Origin: Bolinopsis microptera
Lineage: Eukaryota > Ctenophora > Tentaculata > Lobata > Bolinopsidae
Length of the DNA stretch: 64,000 nt
Assembly: GCF_026151205.1 (NCBI RefSeq)
Contig: NC_087079.1
Location: 3,615,230-3,679,229, forward strand
Direction: 5' to 3'
A program made the position numbers and the translations under genes. This document shows positions 1-11,310 of this stretch, one piece after another. The notes beneath the pieces are model-generated. The model made no database searches, had not been told where the DNA came from, and worked only from the letters and a program-made list of their open reading frames with translations. Position 1 is the stretch's first letter. Each line of letters opens with the position of its first letter.

Positions 1-914
1 TCAAACTGTTCACTGAATGTGTCAAGGTATTCAGTGAGTTTATCCAAAAGTTCTTGGGCAACAAAATCTGGTGTGAATGACTCAATGTGACCAATGGAGG
101 TGTCTATAGGATTTTGCACTGTATGTAAGTCAATCTTAGGATCTGGTTTTTCGATATTGATATTAGGAAGGCCTATTGGGAAAGAAGGAAATGCAGTGTT
201 ACGTGGTACATCTGGAGTTGACATATCTGATGGTTTCATGTACTGATCAATGGAGAGAGTCAGGGTGTTAAGCTGGCCACTGATTGATTTGAGAGTGTCA
301 TTGTGCACCTTATCTCTCTTAAGAATGCTATTTTGAATAGCCTGAAGGGATTCATGGAGGGTAGCATTTCCAGAAATGGAGTCAGCAGCTACGGAAGAAG
401 CAACTGCTGCTTCATCGATGGGGTTGTCACCGATAGACAACCTTTTACCCCCTATTACTGCACATACTTTCTCTGACAGAGAAAGTAGGGACAGAAGGCC
501 GTCTGCCAGGGTATATTTGTTAAGTGTTGAACAGTTTTTGATGATTGTAGGGGTCAACGTTGCAAATTGGTCTACTTCTACTTTCAAAGTACTACAAAAG
601 TTCAGTTTGATATTGTCTACTTCAGATCGTAGGTTTTTTGAATGGGCCAAAAGAATTGTATCAAAAGGTGTTGAAGCATTGGTACAAAATGAAACAAAAC
701 TGCTTACGTCTGCTTCACAGTCCTCAGGGGTTCTGTTCTCTGCAACAGCTTCTGAGGATTCAGGTGCAGCAGGGGCAGCTGATGTCTGATTGTCTTTAAT
801 CTGGGACCCCAAATCATGCCTTTCATTGTCATTTCCTTTGTTATCTTCCTGAAAGACATAATTTGAGGTACCCAGCCCCACTGGCTGTTGATCGGTTTGA
901 CCGGATTCCACCAT
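1..914 (-). CDS. Unrecognised protein, partial at window edge
   Basis: From an ATG at 914-912 the minus strand is open for 304 codons to the window edge without a stop, far more than chance allows in this AT-rich DNA; the C terminus lies outside. I recognise no domain. The protein is rich in Ser, Thr, Asn and Asp. Residues about 40-70 are Ala/Pro/Glu-rich, residues about 185-225 look like an amphipathic, possibly coiled-coil helix, and residues 230-275 are Pro-rich. There is no signal peptide or membrane segment. The start is not certain, because the frame may stay open a little upstream. DNA just upstream (about 1003-1092) recurs at 59095-59203, so this could be ORF1/gag of a mobile element rather than a host gene. 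That is an inference. Confidence 0.6.
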   Translation of the reverse strand, partial: MVESGQTDQQPVGLGTSNYVFQEDNKGNDNERHDLGSQIKDNQTSAAPAAPESSEAVAENRTPEDCEADVSSFVSFCTNASTPFDTILLAHSKNLRSEVDNIKLNFCSTLKVEVDQFATLTPTIIKNCSTLNKYTLADGLLSLLSLSEKVCAVIGGKRLSIGDNPIDEAAVASSVAADSISGNATLHESLQAIQNSILKRDKVHNDTLKSISGQLNTLTLSIDQYMKPSDMSTPDVPRNTAFPSFPIGLPNINIEKPDPKIDLHTVQNPIDTSIGHIESFTPDFVAQELLDKLTEYLDTFSEQF

Positions 915-1002
915 TCTCAAAGTGAGATGGGGTTGAGCAAGTTCGAGATAGAGACTGCTCAGCGGTTTCGGGTCCTCAAATTATTTGTTATATAGTAGTG
1001 TT

Positions 1003-1092
1003 GAAAGTATTAATTATTAGTCTCTTGAGTCTTGACACTATTTTAGGGTTATACGGGTTCCTGCTAGTGTCTGATAAATTGACAATGAAATC
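1003..1092. repeat. Dispersed repeat, copy 1 (second copy at 59095-59203)
   Basis: The stretch beginning with 'agtctcttgagtcttgacac' and ending in 'cgggttcctgctag' is present here and, with small indels, at 59095-59203. It lies immediately 5' of the left-edge open frame. The rest of 915-1332 shows nothing recognisable. Confidence 0.65.
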
Positions 1093-1332
1093 ATACAAAT
1101 CACATGCGAAACCCTCAGTATTATCAGCGAAGACTGAGGCAGACCATTCCGACGTATCATATATTCCTACTGAGACTTTAAAATTGTTGATAAATTCTTT
1201 CGATGTACAATATTAAATCTCACGTCTTACTCACAAATAAAGTATGTTAAAATGATATTAAAAGACAACAAAATCCTTAAGTACGAACTTTGTCTCTTCT
1301 GTAAACAGTATCTTTCTATTATTGTCAGTCAG

Positions 1333-2325
1333 TTAACCGCTTTGGCTGACAGTAACTGGTTCAGAAACTCTGAATGTATTCTTTAGAGCTTGATAAATAA
1401 ACTTCTGGTATCCTGGCATTCTTAATAGGTAGAGTAGTGGGTTAATCGCTGCATTCAGAAACATCGAGAAGTTCTGCGTCAAGAGTTGCCCATAAAGATC
1501 GAATTTGGGATTGTCGATGTGGTTTGACTGTAGGACAATTTTCCATATCTCATAAATAAAGCATGGGATGTTGAAAACCAGAAACACCGCCGTGAAAATG
1601 CTGATGGTGACAGAAACCTGGTGGAATTTGTCGTCGTTATTGTTGCTTACCCTTGGGCGAGTCATTAAAAACCAAGTTCCGACTACAAAACTGGCAAATG
1701 TAGCCAAGGCAGGTAAGAAAAGCTCTATGGGGATGGAAATAATTGAAAAATGATATGCAATGACAGGCATTTCTAATTTGTTAGGATACAATGTACAACA
1801 GGATATCTCTTGACTGTATCTACTATAATTCCATCTTTGAGTAAAGTAGATCAAGTATATCCCGATCATGTAGGCAGTGTATCCAGCGATTGCACCGATC
1901 ACCACAGATCGCTTTATAAGGTGGTGAGGAAACGTTATGGAAATAGTGCGAGTTACACTGATCATCATAACAAGAAACATTGACATCCTTGCAGTAAAAT
2001 AGAATGTCAATGTCCACGCAGTGCAGAACAAGTCATTGTTGAAGAGCATGGCATGACGGTCATTTAATAGAGACGCTACGAGTGGAACACCTGAGAATAC
2101 TGTGATAAAATCAATTGCTGCTATCAACAGGTACTGGATATCGTGTATTGTTTTCTGTCTCCTCGGCCAGAAGTAGCAGCCTGCTGAACAATTCCCCAAA
2201 AGTCCGACCACACTGCCTAACATTAACATTGAAGCAAGGATGTGGTCAGTAGTTTCAATCCCTAGCTTCTCCATCCCTTCATTATCCCATGTGTCAGCTT
2301 GAGTAACATCAGACTGGGTCGTCAT
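1333..2325 (-). CDS. Class A (rhodopsin-family) orphan GPCR, single exon
   Basis: A 330-residue seven-helix receptor on one exon. Helices lie at about 28-52, 63-86, 100-124, 140-162, 188-222, 238-262 and 280-302. Landmark residues are N45 (1.50) in 'LGN', D72 (2.50), C101 at the top of TM3 pairing with C176 or C177 in loop 2, P254 in TM6 and an intact NPLLY (295-299) followed by an amphipathic helix 8. The DRY motif at the end of TM3 is replaced by T-R-T (125-127), keeping only the arginine. The N terminus is short (about 27 residues), with no large ectodomain. It would sit in the plasma membrane and couple to G proteins; the ligand is unknown. The next gene, at 2908, is divergent. Family is certain, subfamily is not. 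Confidence 0.93.
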   Translation of the reverse strand: MTTQSDVTQADTWDNEGMEKLGIETTDHILASMLMLGSVVGLLGNCSAGCYFWPRRQKTIHDIQYLLIAAIDFITVFSGVPLVASLLNDRHAMLFNNDLFCTAWTLTFYFTARMSMFLVMMISVTRTISITFPHHLIKRSVVIGAIAGYTAYMIGIYLIYFTQRWNYSRYSQEISCCTLYPNKLEMPVIAYHFSIISIPIELFLPALATFASFVVGTWFLMTRPRVSNNNDDKFHQVSVTISIFTAVFLVFNIPCFIYEIWKIVLQSNHIDNPKFDLYGQLLTQNFSMFLNAAINPLLYLLRMPGYQKFIYQALKNTFRVSEPVTVSQSG

Positions 2326-2907
2326 ATTCTTGAGATCTGAATCACTGTTAATCTTGTTAGTTTAATTCGTATCTTCCCCTATTTTCATAGACCGTACAAT
2401 TAATGTTTCCAAAAATTTTATTTACTAGATGGGCAAATTATAAAAATCCAGATTACAGATCTGCCACGCTGTTATGACAAACCTAAATGCAACTTCTAGA
2501 GGGAGACAAAACAGCACTGTAGACATTAGTTTACCTAGCTTTTAGAATAACTTAACTGCTGAATCGATGTGTACAGTAGTAGGAGGTAAATCAAGTTTTA
2601 ATAAAGAATATCATATAGATGAAGTTTGTTTCCCTAACATAGCGTTATCAAATTGATAAAATACCACAAACAAACGGAGCTAGATAACTGTAAAAGTGGT
2701 AACAGCCACTAAAATCTAGACCACTAATAACATCAGGTTCCCTCATTGGCTTTAAATGCGGTTAACTGATCACAGTTGGCCTTGAATCGGCACGTGTTAT
2801 TATTGATTTACATGGTAAAGTGGGATCTGTTGTAGAGGATGTAGTGAATGTGCGATTATACCGTTTTCACTCTAACAGCAGCTGTGGCATATGATCTGAA
2901 GATTATA
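2326..2907. other. Divergent intergenic region
   Basis: These 580 bp separate the 5' ends of the minus-strand GPCR and the plus-strand secreted-protein gene, so promoters for both would be expected here. I see no convincing coding frame or repeat. Confidence 0.5.
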
Positions 2908-4058
2908 ATGTGGTGTATAATTAGTTTAGTGGTCTTATTAGTTTCTTATTGCTATGGTGTGTACGGTGTACCAAAAAGAGGTATATTTAAATGATGCCAA
3001 AAAATCTACTGCCTAACGAAACAGAAATGCGTCCGCAATTTCGGTGTGTGAACAACATCTAAATTTTGCGTCCCTCATCCCTGGTATTTGTAACTCTATT
3101 TACACGTTAGTGTTGTGGTTAAAATTAGGTAATTTCAACACCTAATCGACTAAACAACCTCGTCCATTCATGTAAATGTCATATCTTTGAGCCTCATACG
3201 ATGAAATTAAGGTACTGACACCAACATAGGAAAGGAAAATTAAGTGGCTGCTTGCATCAGAATTTTCGCCGCTTTTCTTGCTAACGCTCAAGTTTAGTTA
3301 TTTTACATATTTTGCTGCATGAATTTTCGCAGTTATGTGCATGATGCTATTACTTTTATTTTCAGTAACTTATAGGATACCCCTGGAAGGTCCTGCAAAT
3401 CCTGATAGTCCATTTTATGTGAGTATCGGATTTTTAAATTTCTATTACTCCTTGATTTCTTTTCAAACTCATAATTTTCACCACTTATTTAGTGCCTACT
3501 CATTTCATAGATGGGTTCTAAAATGAAGCCTCATTGGATCGCATGATCATCCATGCTTAAGATGAGAGTAAATACCTTAATTTTCACCCCCTATAAAATC
3601 ATTGATCAATGATCAATGATCGTACCTTATTAGTTTCGGAAGCCTACCTTAAAGTAGTAGTAACAGTATGTCGACCAATAACCACGCTACATAACGACAA
3701 ACACATTCACTATCCAATATTTCATAAGTACCTATTTAGTACCTACTGTGTTAAAAACTGTGTTTTACTAACATCTCTTATCTAAACACCCTCACAGACT
3801 GAAGGAGACACGCCCCTGCTCGCCAACTTCATGGCTCCCATCCCAAATATTGGTGAAATCTCCGCCCCTACTCCAACACCTCTCCCAAATCTCGACGAGA
3901 TCTCCGCTCCAGCTCTGCCCCTCTTCAACGCGTCCCTCAGTGTGGATCCTAGTGGTCCTGAGCAGGAAAGTGTGGTGTTGAGTCTAGGAGAAGGGGAAGG
4001 AGAGGAGGAAGAGGAAGAGGAGTATTCTGGTATCCTCAGCCTCTGTAATATTCTGTAG
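2908..4058 (+). CDS. Small secreted acidic/proline-rich protein, three exons
   Basis: Proposed exons are 2908-2980, 3366-3418 and 3798-4058, giving 128 residues. Exon 1 encodes a textbook signal peptide (MWCIISLVVLLVSYCYGVYG) followed by VPKR. It ends at G|GTATAT in phase 1, exon 2 enters after TTTTCAG in the matching phase and leaves at TAT|GTGAGT in phase 0, and exon 3 starts in phase 0 after CACAG. The mature part has Pro-rich stretches with two related segments (PIPNIGEISAP and PLPNLDEISAP) and a run of acidic residues (GEGEGEEEEEEE) near the C terminus. There are only two cysteines outside the signal peptide region at most, and no known domain. It could be a secreted matrix or peptide-precursor protein. 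Both junctions agreeing in phase plus the signal peptide make it likely; no transcript was seen. Confidence 0.55.
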
Positions 4059-6347
<2,289 letters not shown>

Positions 6348-6462
6348 ATAGTTTGGACTAGTTTTTAGGTTCCCCTTAGTTTATAATAACGACTGTTCAT
6401 CTTTACTCAAGACAGTCTGATCAGATATAGAGACGTCTGGAACCTCTCAACTACTTTTATTT

Positions 6463-6653
6463 TGGGAATCGTTCACATATTACGTATATTACGTAAGCCA
6501 AGGGGCATTTTATACCCCCTTCCCCATTTTATACCCCCTTCTTTTCCATAAACCACTTTTTTACACTCATCTACTGTGTATAAATTATACTAAAGTAAGC
6601 ATTTCCAAGCCCCTCACATAGTCACATAGGCTGGTTTACGTAATATACGTGAA
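6463..6653. mobile_element. MITE with 'tcgttcac...ttacgtaa' terminal inverted repeats
   Basis: About 190 bp with inverted ends: 'gaatcgttcacatattacgt' on the left, reaching ttacgtaa at 6496, and ttacgtaatatacgtgaacgatacc on the right (from 6629). The interior is non-coding, with a doubled 'cattttatacccccttc'. A 25-bp piece of the same terminus sits at 62170-62193, so the family has more than one member here. Confidence 0.7.
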
Positions 6654-7794
6654 CGATACCTTGATTTATCATATAATAGTGCTTGCTCGTTACCCAGCGT
6701 TTAAATCCAAAATGTGTATTATTATTTGTTCCACAATCCAAAATGTGTTTTATAATGTCTACAAGATTATAATCTTGAGATAGTTCGGCTTTAGTGGACT
6801 GTTTGGTTTCTAGTTTGATAACTGTAACTAATAGATTGTGCTTTTTAACTGATCTTAAAGGGATTGCAAATAAGTTTTGTTTTCCTGAACTTGCTAGAAC
6901 TTTTATTTATAAAGATCCTTTTCCAATATATATGTGTTAAATTACTTTATTTATTTGATTTTTATCAACTGAAAATAAGACTCGGCTATATTTGTGGTAT
7001 GTGACTGTGAGACTGGGAGGTGGATAGTTGATATAGAGTACTATGTACACGATGTTTACATTCCACATTGATATGCGAGAAAGCTCGGCTGGGATTTTAT
7101 AAGTTCCACATGTGTGATATGTACAAGCAGAGAATAGTTCTGTCACTGGTAATCAATACGAACATATCTAGCGAGTATGATCCGCTTTAACCCCCCGTGT
7201 TAGTATCACTGTGCTCTACCTTTCTTTGCTACTCTTTATTTGTATAGTATTTAAAAACCATGTCCGTAAGGGTCCTGTCTAAAGTTGACTTTTGGTGCGC
7301 GTATTAGGGTCTCATACTGTTTCACTTTATCCTATGTTAACTTCCTTTTAACTAAGCTTTTAATTTGTTTTCCTACAAAAATCGTATATTAACATGACAT
7401 TTTCCATCAATAGACAAAAACTTCACACTGAGATAGCAGTTGTCAAGCGAACATGTCCCATGGACAATATTTCGACGGGATGTCGTGACGATGACCAAAT
7501 TTGTGACTTTTGCAGGACATTATGTCCGACTATTGCAGTATTTTAAGTGGTGCATCAGCTTATCTAGTGATCCGATCATCTACTGAGCGTGTCAGTGACC
7601 AGTGTGTCACCTTCAACCTCCAGGTCCTGTACTTCAGTAGTCAGTACATATGCAGCAGTTTAACCCACACTATGCAGTTTGTGGAGTCACGTGGTATGCA
7701 ATGGTACGGTGTTAATTGCGCGCGCTTAACAATTGCGCGAGGGCCGGGGACCACTAAATATTACTGGCGTCCGACTGACATGCACACTCAACAC
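6654..7794. other. Intergenic, no recognised gene
   Basis: AT-rich DNA. The open frames here (69 aa on minus near 7100, 113 aa on plus at 7510-7851) have no recognisable domain and the second runs into satellite flank sequence, so I do not call them genes. Confidence 0.4.
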
Positions 7795-7900
7795 AATTTT
7801 GCAGAAGGACTTTCGACAAATCTGTTCCAAATAAAAAGTTCGAAAATCTAATGTTTTAGTGAATAACTTAGAATATATTTTTGATTTTCTCCAGATCTGA
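7795..7900 (+). repeat. Satellite-border segment, left copy
   Basis: The segment beginning 'ttttgcagaaggactttcg' and running through 'gaatatatttttgattttct' recurs in the same orientation at 16752-16856, on the far side of the whole satellite/polypurine block. Both copies are followed by a monomer in the reverse orientation. Confidence 0.7.
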
Positions 7901-7904
7901 CAAA

Positions 7905-8455
7905 TAGATTTTCTTTAAACTTTCCAGATAGTTACATGGCTATATGACGGATAATGTGTGAGAGTTTGGGAGAATTTTTATATGTTAAACTTGAGATATG
8001 ACTTCAAACACAAGAAAATATCTCCAAATTAGCGGTTTCTAGCGGAATGCAGGCACATATTTCGAGATCCTACTGATAAATTTTCTTTAAACTTTCCAGA
8101 TAGTTGTATGACTATAAGACGAATGATCTGTGCGATTTTGGGCAACCTTATATGTGCCAAACCTGAGATATGACTTCAGACACAAGAAAATATCTCCAAA
8201 TTGGCGGTTTCTAGCGGAATGCAGGCACATATTTCGAGATCCTACTGATACATTTTCTTTAAACTTTCCAGATAGTTGTATGGCTATGAGACGGATAATC
8301 TGTGTGATTTTGGGCGAATTTATATGTGCCGAACTTGAGATATGACTTCAAACACAAGAAAATATCTCCGAATTGGCGGTTTTTAGCGGAACAAAGGCAT
8401 ATATTTGGAGATTTAAATGATAGAATTTTTTAAAACTTTCCAGATAGTTACATGG
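7905..8455 (-). repeat. Satellite monomers, reverse orientation (about three)
   Basis: About three copies of the 171-bp monomer that makes up 11300-16720, in opposite orientation; for example 'tttccagatagttgtatgg' here against 'ccatacaactatctggaaa' on the right. They are more diverged than the right-hand array. The last monomer breaks off at 'atggctata' directly into the GGA tract. Confidence 0.9.
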
Positions 8456-11310
8456 CTATAGGAGGAGGAGGAGGAGGAGGAAGACTGAGGAGGAGGAGGA
8501 GGTGTAGGAGGAGGTGGACTCAGAAGGAGGAGGAGGAGGACTGAAGAGGACGAGGAAGTGGAGGATGTGGAGGAGATGGACTCGGGAGGACTCAGGAGGA
8601 TCAGGAGGAGGACTCAGAAGGAGGAAGAGGATGAGAACACAGGAGGATGAGGAAGACTGAGGAGGAGGACTGAGGAGGACTGAGGAGGGAGGAGGAAGAG
8701 GAGTAGGACTGAGGAGGACTGAGGAGGAGGATTGATGAGAAGGAGGGGAGAGAGAAGGAGGAGAACTGGAAGAGGAGGACTGAGGAGGGGAAGGAGGAGG
8801 AAGAGGAGGACTGAAGAAGAGGAGGAGGACGAGGAGAATGAGGAGGACTGAGGAGGAGGAGGAGGAGGAGGAGGAGGAGGACTGACGAGGAGGAGGAGGA
8901 CTGAGGAGGATGAGGAAGACTGAGGAGGAGGACTGAGGAGGACTGAGGAGGGAGGAGGAAGAGGAGTAGGACTGAGGAGGACTGAGGAGGAGGATTGATG
9001 AGAAGGAGGGGAGAGAGAAGGAGGAGAACTGGAAGAGGAGGACTGAGGAGGGGAAGGAGGAGGAAGAGGAGGACTGAAGAAGAGGAGGAGGACGAGGAGA
9101 ATGAGGAGGACTGAGGAGGAGGAGGAGGAGGAGGTGGAGGAGGACTGACGAGGAGGACTGATGAGGAGGAGAAGGACTGACGATGAGGAGGAGGACTGAG
9201 GAGGAGGAGGAGGAAGAGGATGAGGAAGACTGAGGAGGAGGACTGAGGAGGACTGAGGAGGGAGGAGGAAGAGGAGTAGGACTGAAGATGACTGAGGAGG
9301 AGGATTGATGAGAAGGAGGGGAGAGAGAAGGAGGAGAACTGGAAGAGGAGGACTGAGGAGGGGAAGGAGGAGGAAGAGGAGGACTGAAGAAGAGGAGGAG
9401 GACGAGGAGAATGAGGAGGACTGAGGAGGAGGAGGAGGAGGAGGAGGAGGAGGACTGACGAGGAGGACTGATGAGGAGGAGAAGGACTGACGATGAGGAG
9501 GAGGACTGAGGAGGAGGAGGAGGAAGAGGAGGAGGAGGAGAAGGAAGACTGAGGAGGACTGACGAGGAGGAAGAAGAGAAGGAGGAGGAGGAGGACTGAT
9601 GAGGAGGAGGAGAAGGATTGACGAGGAGGAGGAGGACTGAGGAGGAAGAGGAGGATGAGGATGAGGAAGACTGAGGAGGAGGACTGAGGAGGACTGAGGA
9701 GGGAGGAGGAAGAGGAGTAGGACTGAGGAGGACTGAGGAGGAGGATTGATGAGAAGGAGGGGAGAGAGAAGGAGGAGAACTGGAAGAGGAGGACTGAGGA
9801 GGGGAAGGAGGAGGAAGAGGAGGACTGAAGAAGAGGAGGAGGACGAGGAGAATGAGGAGGACTGAGGAGGAGGAGGAGGAGGAGGAGGAGGAGGAGGAGG
9901 ACTGACGAGGAGGACTGATGAGGAGGAGAAGGACTGACGATGAGGAGGAGGACTGAGGAGGAGGAGGAGGAAGAGGAGGAGGAGGAGAAGGAAGACTGAG
10001 GAGGACTGACGAGGAGGAAGAAGAGAAGGAGGAGGAGGAGGACTGATGAGGAGGAGGAGAAGGATTGACGAGGAGGAGGAGGACTGAGGAGGAGGAGGAT
10101 GATGACTGAGGAGGAGGAAGACTTTGAAAATACACATGATCCCCCTTTCCAGATAGTTGTATGGCTATGAGACAGATAATCAAGAGGAAGAGGAGCATGA
10201 GGATGAGGAGGACTGAAGAGGAGAATGAGGAGGAAGAGGACTGAGGAGGAGGACTGAGGAGGAGGAGGACTGATGAGGAATAGGACAGAGGATGAGGAGA
10301 AAGACTTAGGAGGAGTACTGATGAGGAGGAGAAGGAGATGGAGGACTGAGGAGGAGAAGGAGGAAGAGGAAGAGGACTGAGGACTGAGGACTGAGGTGGA
10401 GGAGGAGGAGGAGGAGGAGGAGGAGGAGGAGGAATAGGACAGAGGATGAGGAGAAAGACTTAGGAGGAGTACTGATGAGGAGGAGAAGGAGGAGGAGGAC
10501 TGAGGAGGAGAAGGAGGAAGAGGAGGAGGACTGAGGACTGAGGTGGAGGAGGAAGAGGAGGAGGAGGAGGAGGAGGATGAGGAGGAGGAGGATAATGACT
10601 GATGAGGAGGAGGCGTACTGAGGAGGAGGAGGATGATGAATGAGGAGGAGGAGGACTGAGGAGGAGGAGGAGGAGGACTGAGGAGGAGGAGGAGGAGGAC
10701 TGAGGAAGACTGAGGAGGAGGAGGAAGTGTAGGAGAAGGTAGACTCAGAAGGAGGAGGAGGACTGAAGAGGACGAGGAAGTGGAGGAGGTGGAGGAGGAA
10801 TAGGACTCAGGAGGGTGTGGACTCAGGAGGAGGAGGAATCAGGAGGACTCAGATGGAGGAGGACTCAGGAGGACTCAGGAGGAAGACTCAGAAGGAGGGG
10901 GAGGATGAGGACACAGGAGGAGGAGAAGGAAGAGGAGGAGGAGGAGAAGGAGGACTGAGGAGGACTGAGGAGGAGGAGAAAGAGAAGGAGGAAGACTGAT
11001 GAGGAGAAGAAGGACTGACGAGGAGGAGGAGGACCGAGGAGGAGGAGGAGGATGATGACTGAGGAGGAGGAAGACTGAGGAGGAGGACTGAGAAGGAGGA
11101 GGAAGAGGAGGAGGAGGAGGACTGAAGAGGAGGGCTATTAGACAGATAATCAAGAGGAAGAGGAGGATGAGGAGGACTGAAGAGGAGAATGAGGAGGAGG
11201 AGGAGGAGGAGGAGTAGGACTGAGGAGGAGAAGGAAGAGGAAGACTGAGGAGGAGAAGGAGGAGGAGGACTGAGGAGGAGAAGGATGAAGAGGAATGGAG
11301 GACTGTTATA
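8456..11310 (+). repeat. 2.8-kb polypurine (GGA/GAGGAGGA) tract
   Basis: Nearly every base on the plus strand is G or A, broken by short 'actg' or 'attg' interruptions. A block of roughly 200 bp that starts 'tgaggaagactgaggaggag' recurs at about 8648, 8911, 9221 and 9662, so the tract has higher-order structure. Satellite remnants are embedded at about 10129-10180 ('tttccagatagttgtatgg' plus 'gagacagataatc') and at 11131-11152. The long Ser/Pro/Leu-rich frames on the minus strand are artefacts of the lack of stop codons. Such tracts can form H-DNA or G-quadruplex structures (known property; not shown here). Confidence 0.95.

Noticed and set aside
7510-7851. 113-aa plus-strand frame
   Set aside because: No domain, no splice context, and the 3' part is the repeated satellite-border segment.
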